Shown in pieces: positions 45,359 through 54,329 of a stretch of 64,000 nt of DNA. The stretch comes from an uncultured Rhodobacter sp. (lineage in GTDB: Bacteria; Pseudomonadota; Alphaproteobacteria; Rhodobacterales; Rhodobacteraceae): NCBI GenBank assembly GCA_945952585.1, contig CAMFII010000002.1:62001-126000 (forward strand), written 5' to 3'. How positions within the stretch are numbered: the stretch's first letter is position 1; each line of letters starts with the position of its first letter. The notes below the pieces were generated by a model that saw only the letters and a list, made by a program, of their open reading frames with translations, did no database searches and was not told the origin of the DNA. Made by a program: the position numbers and the translations under genes.

Positions 45359-45398
45359 TTTCCGTGGAAACTTTTTTGCACTATATTTCCACAGGAAA
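45359..45398 (+). promoter_or_regulatory. Paired TTTCC-GGAAA operators of the parS-res locus
   Basis: TTTCCGTGGAAA (45359-45370) and TTTCCACAGGAAA (45386-45398) are two near-identical inverted repeats flanking a TATATT sequence, directly before the antitoxin start. This is where an autorepressing toxin-antitoxin complex would bind; the second repeat overlaps the ribosome-binding site. Confidence 0.65.
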
Positions 45399-45408
45399 GG
45401 ACAACGCG

Positions 45409-45789
45409 ATGCGCCCAGCAAGCAGACCCGAAGCAGCACCCGACCGCGGCACGATCCTGACCAAGGCCGCCGTCCGCGCGGCGGAACGGCTCGACATCTC
45501 CGGTCGGCAACTGGCCGAGATCATCGGCGTGTCCGAGGCGCAGGTGTCGCGGTTCAGGAATGGCGAGGCTGCGCTGCCGGGGCATGGCAAGCCCTTCGAA
45601 CTTGCGGCGCTGCTGGTGCGGGCCTTCCGGTCGCTTGACGCGATCACCGGGGGCGACGAACGGGTGGCGCGGGCCTGGCTGAACGCCCCCAACACGGCGC
45701 TTGGCGCCTGCCCCGCAGAACGGATCGTGTCGATACAGGGGCTGCTCGATGTCGTCGCCTATCTGGACGCCAGACGCGCTCCGCTCTGA
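45409..45789 (+). CDS. MbcA/ParS/Xre-type antitoxin
   Basis: The 126-aa protein has an N-terminal Xre-like HTH (GRQLAEIIGVSEAQVSRFRNG, about 33-55) and a C-terminal MbcA/ParS/Xre toxin-binding domain (DERVARAWLNAPNTALGACPAERI, then GLLDVVAYLDA). It is the antitoxin of the Xre-RES family. The ATG at 45409 is preceded by AGGAAAGGA; longer frames are not supported. It overlaps by 41 bases the start of the RES reading frame. Confidence 0.93.
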   Translation: MRPASRPEAAPDRGTILTKAAVRAAERLDISGRQLAEIIGVSEAQVSRFRNGEAALPGHGKPFELAALLVRAFRSLDAITGGDERVARAWLNAPNTALGACPAERIVSIQGLLDVVAYLDARRAPL

Positions 45790-46525
45790 GACACGGCCCT
45801 TCGCCGGCCTCGCCTAGCGTCTGGTCGAGGCGCAGCACCGGGTCTCGACGCTGAAGCTCGTGGACAGCCTGCGCGAGCATGACGTGCTCGAAGCCATCCT
45901 GGATGAGACCAAGCCTCCCGTCCCGGAAGAGTGCCGTCACCTTCACTATCTGCTGGCCACGCCCTTCCGCTATCGGCCCTATCCCCATGGTTCGCGGTTC
46001 CGGCGGGCGGGACTTACACCGGGCGTCTGGTACGGGGCCGAGCAGGCCGAGACGGCAGCTGCCGAAATGGTTTTTTACCGCTTCCTCTTCTATGCCGAGA
46101 GCCCTGAAACGCCGTTTCCGGATGGCGCAGCCGAATACACCGCCTTCTCGGCCGACCTGGCCAGCCCCCTCGCGTTGGACCTGACGGATGGCGCGTTGGC
46201 CGGCTCGGCCGACCAGTGGACCGATCCGACCGATTACGGCCCCTGCCAGGACCTTGCCGATGCGGCGCGTACAATCGGGGCCGAACTTCTCCGCTATCAA
46301 TCCGTCCGCGACCCGGAGCGGCGCGCGAATATCGCGGTACTGACCTGTCGCGCGTTCCGGAATCCCGGTCCGGTCGATCTGCAGACCTGGCACATCCGCA
46401 TCGGTCCGACCGGCGCGCAGGCCCTGTGCGAGCACCCGCGTCGCGGGATCGAATTCGCACCGGACTCATTTTCCGGGGATCCGCGCCTGGCCGGGATGAA
46501 CTGGAGCCGACCCCGAGGCCGCTAG
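45749..46525 (+). pseudogene. RES-domain toxin gene interrupted by an amber codon
   Basis: Reading from ATG 45749, codons 1-22 give a RES-type N-terminus ending RPFAGLA, codon 23 is TAG (45815-45817), then RLVEAQHRVSTLKL and a normal RES domain to 46525. Family members have a Trp or Tyr before RLVEAQ, so one base change from TGG explains the stop. The rest is intact, including RFRRAGLTPGVWYGAE and YQSVRDPE. Translation could restart at GTG 45860, but this lacks the N-terminal Arg of the NAD-binding site. RES toxins degrade NAD+; this copy is likely inactive unless amber is suppressed. Confidence 0.85.
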
Positions 46526-46541
46526 GCGGCAGTCGGAAAGC

Positions 46542-46573
46542 AAAAGGGCCGCGGATTTCTCCGCGGCCCCTTG
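46542..46573 (-). terminator. Terminator between res and ald
   Basis: GGGCCGCGG / CCGCGGCCC with a 6-base loop; on the minus strand a TTTT follows. It lies just past the ald stop and also past the RES frame, so it may act in both directions. Confidence 0.8.
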
Positions 46574-46591
46574 CATTTGCTTCGAGCGAAC

Positions 46592-47710
46592 TCAGGCGGC
46601 CAGCGCCAGTTTCGGCTCGATCACCGGCAGGTTCAGCGCGGCACCGACCGCACCGTAGGTCAGCTTGCCGGCATGGACGTTCAGGCCGTTCAGCAGGTGC
46701 ACGTCATCGGCGCAGGCCTTTTTCCAACCCTTGTTTGCCAGGGCCATCATGAAGGGCAGGGTGGCGTTGCCGAGGGCCAGCGTCGAGGTGCGGGCCACGG
46801 CGCCCGGCATGTTGGCGACGCAGTAGTGCATGATGCCGTCGACTTCGTAGATCGGGTCCTGGTGGGTGGTCGCCCGCGAGGTCTCGAAGCAGCCGCCCTG
46901 GTCGATGGCCACGTCCACCAGCGCCGCGCCGTGCTTCATCGTCGAAAGCTGGGCGCGGGTGATGAGTTTCGGAGCAGCCGCACCGGGGATCAGCACCGCG
47001 CCGATCACCATGTCGGCTTCGCGGATCAGCTCGGCGGTGGTGCCGGCGCTGGAATAGACCGCCTTGAAGTCACGCCCGAACACGTCGTCGAGGTAGCGCA
47101 GGCGGACCAGCGAGCGGTCAAGCACGGTCACATCCGCGCCCATGCCGGCGGCAACCTTGGCCGCATGGGTGCCGACGACGCCGCCGCCCAGAACCACGAC
47201 CTTGGCCGGGGCAACGCCCGGCACGCCGCCGAGCAGCACGCCGCGGCCGCCATTGGCCTTCTGCAGGGTCCAGGCGCCGACTTGCGGGGCCAGGCGACCG
47301 GCGACTTCCGACATCGGGGCCAGGAGCGGCAGGCCGCCGCGGTCGTCGGTGACGGTTTCATAGGCGATCGCGGTCACGCCGCTGTCGAGCAGGTCTTTGG
47401 TCTGCTCGGGATCGGGCGCCAGGTGCAGGTAGGTGAACAGGACCTGGCCTTCACGCAGACGCTTGCGCTCAACGGCCTGCGGCTCCTTGACCTTCACGAT
47501 CATCTCGGACGCGGCAAAGACCTCTTCCGCGGTCGGGACGATCTTGGCACCGGCGGCAACATAGTCGGCGTCGGTGAAACCAGCGCCTTCACCGGCCTTG
47601 GTTTCCATCAGCACGGTGTGGCCGGCATTCACGGCCTCGCGTGCGGCGTTCGGGGTGATGCCGACGCGGAACTCCTGCGGCTTGATCTCTTTCGGGCAAC
47701 CGATCTTCAT
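46592..47710 (-). CDS. ald: Alanine dehydrogenase
   Basis: The 372-aa enzyme interconverts L-alanine and pyruvate with NAD. It begins [20 protein letters not shown], has the NAD motif [20 protein letters not shown] and the KVKEPQ and MSEVAGR blocks typical of Ald. The ATG at 47710 has GGGAG upstream. It is divergent from an Lrp/AsnC regulator (47853), which is very likely its activator. Confidence 0.96.
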   Translation of the reverse strand: MKIGCPKEIKPQEFRVGITPNAAREAVNAGHTVLMETKAGEGAGFTDADYVAAGAKIVPTAEEVFAASEMIVKVKEPQAVERKRLREGQVLFTYLHLAPDPEQTKDLLDSGVTAIAYETVTDDRGGLPLLAPMSEVAGRLAPQVGAWTLQKANGGRGVLLGGVPGVAPAKVVVLGGGVVGTHAAKVAAGMGADVTVLDRSLVRLRYLDDVFGRDFKAVYSSAGTTAELIREADMVIGAVLIPGAAAPKLITRAQLSTMKHGAALVDVAIDQGGCFETSRATTHQDPIYEVDGIMHYCVANMPGAVARTSTLALGNATLPFMMALANKGWKKACADDVHLLNGLNVHAGKLTYGAVGAALNLPVIEPKLALAA

Positions 47711-47852
47711 TTGGGGATGCTCCCTGCAAAAACTCTCTGCCGACCAATTTGCCGCAGGTGGCGCGCGAGTGCTTTGAAATGTTGGTGGCGAAGATGATGG
47801 GTTCTGATAGAATTTCCGAAGAAATGTCGAAATGGCAGGAAATTCTTGCGCG

Positions 47853-48314
47853 ATGATCGAACTCGACGCGACAGACAGGCGCATACTCGCCGCATTGCAG
47901 AAAGACGGGCGCATGACCAATGCGCAGTTGTCCGAGACGGCGAACCTGTCGCCGTCGGCCTGTCACCGACGGGTGCAGCGGCTTGAGGAGGAGGGGCTGA
48001 TCGACGCCTATGTGGCACTTCTGGATGCGCGCAAACTAGGCCGGCCGACGACGGTCTTTGTCGAGATCACCCTGTCGGGGCAGGCCGACGAGGTGCTGGA
48101 AGCTTTCGAGCGCGAGGTGAAACGGATTCCCGACGTTCTGGAATGTCATCTCATGGCGGGAACGGCAGACTACCTGCTCAAGGTCGTGGCGCAGGATACG
48201 GACGATTTCGCGCGCATCCACCGACAGTATCTGGCGCGGCTTCCGGGCGTGGCGCAGCTCCAATCCTCGTTCGCTCTTCGGACCGTGTTCAAGACGACGG
48301 CGTTGCCGGTCTGA
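47853..48314 (+). CDS. Lrp/AsnC-family regulator, probably AldR
   Basis: The product (153 aa from ATG 47853, [12 protein letters not shown]) has an HTH at about 5-50 ([26 protein letters not shown]) and a C-terminal RAM ligand-binding domain ([21 protein letters not shown]). An in-frame ATG at 47832 would add seven residues. Its divergent position beside ald, 142 bases apart, matches the AldR arrangement where alanine-responsive activation controls ald. Confidence 0.9.
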   Translation: MIELDATDRRILAALQKDGRMTNAQLSETANLSPSACHRRVQRLEEEGLIDAYVALLDARKLGRPTTVFVEITLSGQADEVLEAFEREVKRIPDVLECHLMAGTADYLLKVVAQDTDDFARIHRQYLARLPGVAQLQSSFALRTVFKTTALPV

Positions 48315-48409
48315 GTGGCGGGACGTGGCGTCTGCAGGCCGACCGGGTTCCAATTGTGGGCCGCGGCAATGTCACGGGGCCGTTACATTGCTTCGATAAT
48401 TCCAGAAAT

Positions 48410-48742
48410 ATGGATGAATCACGCGCCTCACTCGCATTTGCGGCTCTTGGCCAACCCACACGACTGGCGCTGTTCCGCCGCCTCATTCAGGGCAGTGACA
48501 GCGGAACCGCAGCGGGGCAGCTGGCCCTGCAGCTCGGCGTCCGCCAGAATACCCTTTCGACGCATCTGGGGGTGCTTTCGGAAGCCGGACTGATCCGGTC
48601 CCGGCGCGACGGGCGATCCATCCTTTACTCCGCCGATCGCGACGGCCTGCGCCAGCTTCTTGGCTGGCTCTTGCAGGATTGTTGCGGCGGGCGCCCTGAA
48701 ATCTGCAGTGCTGTCCTGAACGAGATCGCATGCCCCTGTTGA
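48410..48742 (+). CDS. arsR: ArsR-family metalloregulator
   Basis: The 110-aa winged-HTH protein (LGQPTRLALFRRLIQGSD, then RQNTLSTHLGVLSEAGLIRSRRDGRSI) belongs to the ArsR/SmtB family. Two or three Cys near the C-terminus (CCGGRPE and ACPC) could be the arsenite-binding site, as in arsenic regulators of rhizobia. There is no clear ribosome-binding site. arsC and aqpS follow at 9 and overlapping spacing, so it likely represses its own ars operon. Confidence 0.92.
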   Translation: MDESRASLAFAALGQPTRLALFRRLIQGSDSGTAAGQLALQLGVRQNTLSTHLGVLSEAGLIRSRRDGRSILYSADRDGLRQLLGWLLQDCCGGRPEICSAVLNEIACPC

Positions 48743-48751
48743 GAGACGCCG

Positions 48752-49252
48752 ATGATCAACACTCCCAAACACGTTCTGTTCCTGTGCACCGGGAACTCCG
48801 CGCGCTCGATCCTGGCCGAGGCGCTGCTGAACCGCGAAGGGAAGGGGCGGTTCATCGCCCATTCGGCAGGGTCGCGGCCGACCGGGCAGCCGAACCCCTT
48901 CGCCATCGCCCTGCTTGAACGGGAAGGCTATGACACGGCCTTTGCGCGGTCGAAGAGCTGGGACGAGTTCGCCGGCCCCGATGCACCGAAGCTCGATTTC
49001 ATCTTCACCGTCTGCGACAACGCCGCCGCCGAGGAATGCCCCTATTGGCCGGGCCGGCCTGTCAGCGCCCATTGGGGCGTCCCTGACCCTGCGGCGGTCG
49101 AAGGAACCGACGCCGAAAAGGCACTGGCCTTTGCCGAGACCTACAGGATGCTGCGCAAACGCATCCTCGCCTTCTGCGCCCTGCCGCACGACACGATCGA
49201 CGCAATGGCGCTGCAGGGGCGGCTGCAAGACATCGGGCGGATGCAGGATTGA
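48752..49252 (+). CDS. arsC: Arsenate reductase, low-MW phosphatase type
   Basis: The 166-aa enzyme has the phosphatase loop CTGNSARS (Cys12, Arg18) and later TVCDNAAAEECPYWPG, which provides the thioredoxin- or glutaredoxin-linked cysteine pair. It reduces As(V) to As(III). It is located between arsR and the aquaporin gene whose TTG start overlaps its stop, implying coupling. Confidence 0.92.
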   Translation: MINTPKHVLFLCTGNSARSILAEALLNREGKGRFIAHSAGSRPTGQPNPFAIALLEREGYDTAFARSKSWDEFAGPDAPKLDFIFTVCDNAAAEECPYWPGRPVSAHWGVPDPAAVEGTDAEKALAFAETYRMLRKRILAFCALPHDTIDAMALQGRLQDIGRMQD

Positions 49253-49926
49253 GCGCGCCGCTTCCGCAACGACTGGCGGCCGAGGCGCTTGGCACCGGGC
49301 TGCTCGTGGCCGCCGTCATCGGTTCGGGGATCATGGCCGACCGGCTGACCGATGACGTGGCACTGGCGCTTCTGGCGAACACGATCGCGACGGCTGCGGC
49401 CCTCTTCGCGCTTGTCACCGCCTTCCTGGCGGTGTCGGGCGCGCAGTTCAACCCTGCGGTGACGCTGGTGGTCCTGATGCGGGGCGGCCTGTCCGGCAGC
49501 GAGGCCGCGGCCCGTATCGTAGTCCAGGTCATCGGCGGGCTCTGCGGAACGATCCTGGCCCATGCGATGTTCTCGCTGCCACTCTGGCAAGCTGCGGCGA
49601 CGATGCGCAGCGGCGGGCCGCAATGGCTCGCGGAAGGGGTGGCAACCTTCGGGCTGGTGCTTTCGATCCTTGGCGCGCAGCGGGCAACGGGCGCGCCAGT
49701 CGCGGCCACAGTGGCGCTCTATATCGCTGCTGCCTACTGGTTCACCTCGTCGACCAGTTTCGCCAATCCGGCAGTCACGCTCGCGCGCGCCTTCAGCGAC
49801 AGCTTCGCCGGAATTCGTCCGGTGGACGTGCCGGCCTTCGTGCTGGCGCAACTGGCCGGGGCCGGTCTTGCCGCCGGTCTGGCGGGCTGGCTGTTCAGGT
49901 CCGACGCCGGAACCGAAGAAAAGTGA
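49249..49926 (+). CDS. aqpS: MIP-family aquaporin (AqpS-like arsenite channel)
   Basis: The 225-aa channel has six helices and two half-helices with FNPAVT (first NPA) and FANPAVTLARAF (second NPA plus the conserved Arg). In rhizobia, aqpS in an ars operon replaces an ArsB pump and lets arsenite leave down its gradient after ArsC reduces arsenate. The TTG start at 49249 overlaps the arsC stop. It overlaps pmtA by 32 bases at the 3' end, in convergent orientation. Confidence 0.9.
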   Translation: MSAPLPQRLAAEALGTGLLVAAVIGSGIMADRLTDDVALALLANTIATAAALFALVTAFLAVSGAQFNPAVTLVVLMRGGLSGSEAAARIVVQVIGGLCGTILAHAMFSLPLWQAAATMRSGGPQWLAEGVATFGLVLSILGAQRATGAPVAATVALYIAAAYWFTSSTSFANPAVTLARAFSDSFAGIRPVDVPAFVLAQLAGAGLAAGLAGWLFRSDAGTEEK

Positions 49927-50512
49927 ACAGGCCTGCCGGCGGCATCGGGGTATCCTCGATCAACCGCAGGCGGGCATCGCCCAGAACCCGCTCCTTGGCG
50001 AAGTCGGAATGCCAGCCGAGCGTGTTCTCGAACCGCGAGAAGGCCCGTTCGATCCGCGCCAGGGGGCCGGCATCTGTGGCGAAATGGTTGACGATCACAA
50101 CCTCGCCTCCAGGCCGGCAGACGCGGGCCATCTCAGAAATGACCCGTTCCGGCTCTGGCACGACAGAGACGAGGAACATCGCCACCACCGTGTCGAACGC
50201 TGCATCGGGAAAGTCGAGAGCGCGCGCATCCATCTGGTGCAGGGCCACGACATGGGTCAGCCCCTCTTCTGCGACCTTCTTGCGGGCGCGGGCCAGCATC
50301 TCGTCCGAATAGTCGATGCCCGTCACCCGGACCCGACCGTCGTAAAGCGGCAGGGCAAGGCCGGTGCCGATGCCAACCTCGAGCGCTTCGCCGCCGCGGC
50401 GGCTGACATGGTTGACCACGTGGCGCCGGGCAGAGCGGCTGACGGCCCCGAAACTGAAATCATAGACGGGCGCCCAACGGCGGTAGCTGCGCGCAACGGC
50501 ATCAATTTCCAT
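49895..50512 (-). CDS. pmtA: Phosphatidylethanolamine N-methyltransferase (PmtA)
   Basis: The 205-aa class I SAM methyltransferase begins MEIDAVARSYRRWAPVYDFSFG, with motif I LEVGIGTGLALP (VGVGTG type) and IVNHFATDAGPLARIE, all typical of Rhodobacter-type PmtA, which makes phosphatidylcholine by three methylations of PE. It follows pssA and psd in the same direction, so the three consecutive genes make PS, then PE, then PC. ATG 50512 is chosen over 50539. Confidence 0.93.
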   Translation of the reverse strand: MEIDAVARSYRRWAPVYDFSFGAVSRSARRHVVNHVSRRGGEALEVGIGTGLALPLYDGRVRVTGIDYSDEMLARARKKVAEEGLTHVVALHQMDARALDFPDAAFDTVVAMFLVSVVPEPERVISEMARVCRPGGEVVIVNHFATDAGPLARIERAFSRFENTLGWHSDFAKERVLGDARLRLIEDTPMPPAGLFTFLRFRRRT

Positions 50513-50539
50513 GACGTATCCCTTGTCCTGCCGGGGCAA

Positions 50540-51274
50540 TCAGAGGCGGCGGTGGCGGAGGAGATGGCGCATCACCGCGACGGCAATGACCATGGCATAA
50601 CAAAGTGACAGAACGACCATCAGCAGCCAGAACCTGGTGACCGCCAGGCCGATCACGCCGGCCAGGCCGACCAGCACGAAGCGGGCATATTCCCGCTTGA
50701 CGCGGATTGCCTTGCTCGACGGCGTTGGTACGCGGCTGGCCATGAGCAAACCGCTCAGCGCGAGCCAACCACCGACCAGTTGCGGGTAGATCGAGGCGTC
50801 GAAGATTTTGGCCTGCGCCAGAAACAGCGGGATCAACGCCAGCAGCGCCCCTCCGGGCGAAGGTACGCCGATGAAAACGGGCCGCCCGGTCGGCGGCGAG
50901 TCGCGGTTGACGTTGAAACGCGCAAGCCGCAGGCAGGCGCAGATCGCATAGACCAGGACGAAGGCCCAGCCGAACCCCTGTGCGTCGCCTTGCGCGAAGC
51001 GGAAGATCAGCAGCGCGGGCGCCACTCCGAAGGCCAGGAAATCCGACAAGCTGTCGAGTTCGGCGCCGATTGTGCTGGTCGCGTCCAGCCTGCGGGCAAG
51101 CGTCCCGTCCATCCCATCCAGCACAGCGGCCAGAACGATCAGCACCGCCGCCAGATCGAAGCGACCCTCCATAGCGTAGCGGATCGACGTCAGCCCGGCG
51201 CACAGGGCAAGGATCGTCACGGCATTGGGCAGCAGCTGCAGGATCGGCAGGTTATCGTCGCCGCGAATCGACAT
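50540..51274 (-). CDS. pssA: CDP-diacylglycerol-serine O-phosphatidyltransferase
   Basis: The 244-aa membrane enzyme has the CDP-alcohol phosphotransferase motif DGMDGTLARRLDATSTIGAE-x-DSLSD and six to eight helices, making phosphatidylserine. It overlaps the psd stop (TGATG, 51272-51276), and pmtA follows 27 bases on. Confidence 0.95.
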   Translation of the reverse strand: MSIRGDDNLPILQLLPNAVTILALCAGLTSIRYAMEGRFDLAAVLIVLAAVLDGMDGTLARRLDATSTIGAELDSLSDFLAFGVAPALLIFRFAQGDAQGFGWAFVLVYAICACLRLARFNVNRDSPPTGRPVFIGVPSPGGALLALIPLFLAQAKIFDASIYPQLVGGWLALSGLLMASRVPTPSSKAIRVKREYARFVLVGLAGVIGLAVTRFWLLMVVLSLCYAMVIAVAVMRHLLRHRRL

Positions 51275-51972
51275 CAGCGGACCCCGCCAAGTCGGCGCGG
51301 TTCATCCGATGTCAGGTCGGCAAGTACGGTTTCGCCGGCAACCGTGGTCTGGCCCAGGGCGACGAGAGGCTCGACCCCGTCAGGCAGATAGGTATCAAGC
51401 CGCGACCCGAAGCGGATCATCCCGAAGCGTTCGCCGGTCGAGAGGTGCTGGCCTGCCGACACGTCGCAGACGATGCGCCGGGCGACGAGGCCCGCGATCT
51501 GCACGACCGCGATCTTGCGTCCATCGGCCAATTCGATGGCGATGGCGTTGCGCTCGTTGTCGGAACTGGCCTTGTCGAGCGACGCATTGAAGAATTTGCC
51601 GGGCCGATAGGCGACGCTGGAGATCCGGCCTTCGATGGGCGCGCGATTCACATGGCAGTTGAAGACGTTCATGAACACGGAAACCCGCGTCATCGGCGCC
51701 GGGCCAAGGCCAAGCTCCTCGGGCGGAACGGCGGGTTCGATCAGAGAGACGATGCCGTCCGCGGGGCTGATGATCAGGCCTGGGCGCGTGGGTGTCACCC
51801 GGTCAGGATCGCGGAAGAAGTAATAGCACCAGACCGTCAGGCCGACCCCGACCCAGCCAAGGGGCTCCCAGATCAGAAAGAGGACCAGCGTCACGGCGGC
51901 AAAGATCCCGAGGAATCGCCAACCTTCGCGATGGACCGGCTTGACGAAGGTCGAAAGCATGCTGACGGCCAT
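51274..51972 (-). CDS. psd: Phosphatidylserine decarboxylase proenzyme
   Basis: This 232-aa short (type II) decarboxylase has an N-terminal membrane hairpin (about residues 15-45), [13 protein letters not shown] and the cleavage site RFGSRLD, where Gly-Ser self-cleavage generates the pyruvoyl cofactor. It yields PE, the substrate of PmtA. Start [12 protein letters not shown]; it heads the psd-pssA-pmtA operon. Confidence 0.95.
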   Translation of the reverse strand: MAVSMLSTFVKPVHREGWRFLGIFAAVTLVLFLIWEPLGWVGVGLTVWCYYFFRDPDRVTPTRPGLIISPADGIVSLIEPAVPPEELGLGPAPMTRVSVFMNVFNCHVNRAPIEGRISSVAYRPGKFFNASLDKASSDNERNAIAIELADGRKIAVVQIAGLVARRIVCDVSAGQHLSTGERFGMIRFGSRLDTYLPDGVEPLVALGQTTVAGETVLADLTSDEPRRLGGVR

Positions 51973-52179
51973 GCGGGTCTCCGGCTGCGGGCAGCGTCAT
52001 GCTGCGGATGCGAAGTCTCTGGCCGCGGTTCATTGCCCAAAACCGACCGGATGGCAACCTTCGACGACGACAGAGACCCTGTGTGTCCAGCGGTTCGATC
52101 GCGGGCAAAGGGTCGGTTCCTCTCTCAGGCACAGCTCGGCTGGCATGGGTGGAGCATATCGGCTGGGGCGCAGGCAAAG

Positions 52180-52207
52180 AAAAACCCCCGGGCCACGGGC
52201 TCGGGGG
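52180..52207 (-). terminator. Terminator after rpsU
   Basis: On the minus strand a GC stem CCCCCGAGCC / GGCCCGGGGG (one mismatch) is followed by TTTTT. It lies about 43 bases past the rpsU stop. Confidence 0.85.
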
Positions 52208-52249
52208 CATGTCGTTTCGCCCTTGCGGACGACAGTGTTCAGAAGAGCC

Positions 52250-52456
52250 TCAGAGGAGACCTTCGCGCTGCGCCTTCTTGCGCGCGAGTTTACGCGCACG
52301 GCGGACGGCTTCGGCCTGCTCGCGCGCTTTCTTGACTGACGGTTTCTCGAAATGCTGCTTGAGCTTCATTTCCCGAAACACGCCTTCGCGCTGGAGCTTC
52401 TTCTTCAGGGCGCGGAGCGCCTGATCGACGTTATTGTCGCGAACGCTGACCTGCAT
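52250..52456 (-). CDS. rpsU: 30S ribosomal protein bS21
   Basis: The 68-aa basic protein begins [32 protein letters not shown] and ends in a [25 protein letters not shown] tail, diagnostic of bS21, which contacts the 3' end of 16S rRNA and helps initiation. The alphaproteobacterial length is normal. Monocistronic, followed by a strong terminator. Confidence 0.97.
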   Translation of the reverse strand: MQVSVRDNNVDQALRALKKKLQREGVFREMKLKQHFEKPSVKKAREQAEAVRRARKLARKKAQREGLL

Positions 52457-52622
52457 GTGGTGTCACCACCTTCCTAAGCTAGAGTTGCACGATCTTGTGC
52501 AGGCCGGGGGCGCATAGCAGAGACAGGCCGGCTTGTCCACCTTTCCCGGCCTGCGGCGCGCCGCCCTCGTGACCCCGCGCCGGTTCGTGCTAGAATTGTT
52601 TTGAATGACGGAGGATCCCGCG

Positions 52623-53312
52623 ATGACCGAGCCGGACGAGACCCGCGAGCCGCGCGACAGGCTGATCGACGCCGCGCTGGGGCATGTTCCCTTCGACGGC
52701 TGGTCGGACGTGACCTTCCGCGCCGCGATTGCCGATTCGGGCGTGGCGCCCGGGCTGGCACGGGCGCTGTTCCCGCGCGGGCCGGTCGATCTTGCGCTGG
52801 CTTTCCACAAGCGCGGCGACGCGTTGATGGCGGCCCGGCTTCAGACAGCGGACCTGAGCGCCATGCGCTTCCGCGACCGTATAGCCACGGCAGTGCGCTG
52901 GCGGCTGGAAGTGGTGCCGGACAAGGAAGTCGTTCGTCGCGGGATGACATTGTTTTCCCTGCCGCTCCACGCGGCCGACGGGGCGAAGGCGCTCTGGGGT
53001 ACGGCGGATGCGATCTGGGCGGAGCTCGGCGACAACTCGCGCGACATCAACTGGTATTCCAAGCGGGCGACGCTTTCGGCCGTCTATGGCTCGACCGTTC
53101 TGTTCTGGCTGGGCGATGACAGCATCGGCCATCACGACACCTGGGAGTTCCTTGATCGCCGCATCGAGGACGTGATGCAGGTCGAAAAGGTGAAGGCAAG
53201 ACTGCGCGAGAACCCGCTTTCGAAGGCATTGCTTGCCGGACCGATGAAACTGATGGAAAGGGTGAAGGCCCCGTCGCGTCCGGATGACCTTCCGGGCCGC
53301 ACCCACCCCTGA
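52623..53312 (+). CDS. COQ9-family ubiquinone biosynthesis protein
   Basis: The 229-aa protein has a TetR-like N-terminal region (RLIDAALGHVPFDGWSDVTFRAAIADSGV) and the COQ9 domain containing NWYSKRATLSAVYGSTVLFWLGD and ENPLSKAL. COQ9 binds lipids and supports the hydroxylase/deaminase step of ubiquinone synthesis. The ATG at 52623 follows GGAGG; ATG 52605 is an alternative. A quinone oxidoreductase follows 24 bases downstream. Confidence 0.92.
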   Translation: MTEPDETREPRDRLIDAALGHVPFDGWSDVTFRAAIADSGVAPGLARALFPRGPVDLALAFHKRGDALMAARLQTADLSAMRFRDRIATAVRWRLEVVPDKEVVRRGMTLFSLPLHAADGAKALWGTADAIWAELGDNSRDINWYSKRATLSAVYGSTVLFWLGDDSIGHHDTWEFLDRRIEDVMQVEKVKARLRENPLSKALLAGPMKLMERVKAPSRPDDLPGRTHP

Positions 53313-53336
53313 TTGACTGACCAGGAAGGCCCCGGA

Positions 53337-54326
53337 ATGACCCTGTCCCACACCATGCGCGCCGTCGAGATCAGCGAACCCGGCGGACCCGAGGTGCTGA
53401 AGCCCGCGACCCTGCCGGTGCCGGTGCCCGGGCATGGCCAGATCGTGATCCGCGTGGCCTATGCCGGGGTCAACCGGCCCGATGTCCTGCAGCGGGCTGG
53501 GATGTATGCGCCGCCGCCGGGCGCCTCACCGCTGCCGGGGCTGGAGGCTTCCGGCACCGTGGTCGAGGTCGGCCCGGGCGTGGACCGCTGGAAGATCGGC
53601 GACAAGGTCTGCGCGCTTTTGCCCGGGGGTGGTTACGCCGAATATGTCGCGACCCCCGCTGCCCATGCGCTGCCGATCCCCGAAGGTCTGGATCTGCGCG
53701 CGGCGGCCTGCCTGCCCGAGACCTGTTTCACCGTCTGGTCGAACGTGGCGCTGCGCGGCGGCCTCAAGGCCGGCGAGCGCTTTCTCGTGCATGGCGGCTC
53801 GTCGGGCATCGGGACAACCGCGATCCAGATCGCCAGGGCGCTCGGTGCCCGGGTGTTCACCACCGCCGGATCGGACGAGAAATGCGCGGCCTGTGTTGCG
53901 CTTGGCGCCGAGCGGGCGATCAACTACCGCAGCGAGGATTTCGTCGCGATCCTGAAAGCCGAGGGCGGCGCGAACCTGATCCTCGACATGGTCGGCGGCA
54001 GTTACCTGCCGCGCAACGTCCGAGCATTGGCCGATGACGGGCGGCTGGTGCAGATCGCCTTCCTGCAAGGCCCGAAGGTCGAGCTGAACTTTGCCGAGGT
54101 AATGATGCGGCGGCTGACCATCACCGGATCGACCCTGCGCCCGCAATCCGATCTCGCCAAGGCGGGCTATGCGGCGGAGTTGGAGCGTCACGTCTGGCCG
54201 ATGATCGCTGCGGGCAAGCTCAGGCCCGTCATCGACAGCGAATTCGCTCTGGAAGATGCAGCTGCGGCCCATGCGCTGATGGAAAGCTCGGGCCATATCG
54301 GGAAGATCGTGCTGAAGGTGGAATAG
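53337..54326 (+). CDS. NAD(P)H-quinone oxidoreductase (QOR family)
   Basis: This 329-aa zinc-less MDR-superfamily enzyme has the GroES-like domain beginning MTLSHTMRAVEISEPGGPEVL, VRVAYAGVNRPDVLQRAG, and the NADPH motif HGGSSGIGTTAIQIARALGA. It is of the TP53I3/PIG3-like quinone oxidoreductase group (LRGGLKAGE, GSTLRPQSD). ATG 53337 has AGGAAGG upstream. It is probably co-transcribed with coq9. Confidence 0.92.
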   Translation: MTLSHTMRAVEISEPGGPEVLKPATLPVPVPGHGQIVIRVAYAGVNRPDVLQRAGMYAPPPGASPLPGLEASGTVVEVGPGVDRWKIGDKVCALLPGGGYAEYVATPAAHALPIPEGLDLRAAACLPETCFTVWSNVALRGGLKAGERFLVHGGSSGIGTTAIQIARALGARVFTTAGSDEKCAACVALGAERAINYRSEDFVAILKAEGGANLILDMVGGSYLPRNVRALADDGRLVQIAFLQGPKVELNFAEVMMRRLTITGSTLRPQSDLAKAGYAAELERHVWPMIAAGKLRPVIDSEFALEDAAAAHALMESSGHIGKIVLKVE

Positions 54327-54329
54327 CGG

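Noticed and set aside
45860-46525. RES toxin called as an intact gene from GTG 45860
   Set aside because: The family N-terminus including RLVEAQ is encoded upstream in the same frame and is cut off by a TAG, and the GTG has no ribosome-binding site.
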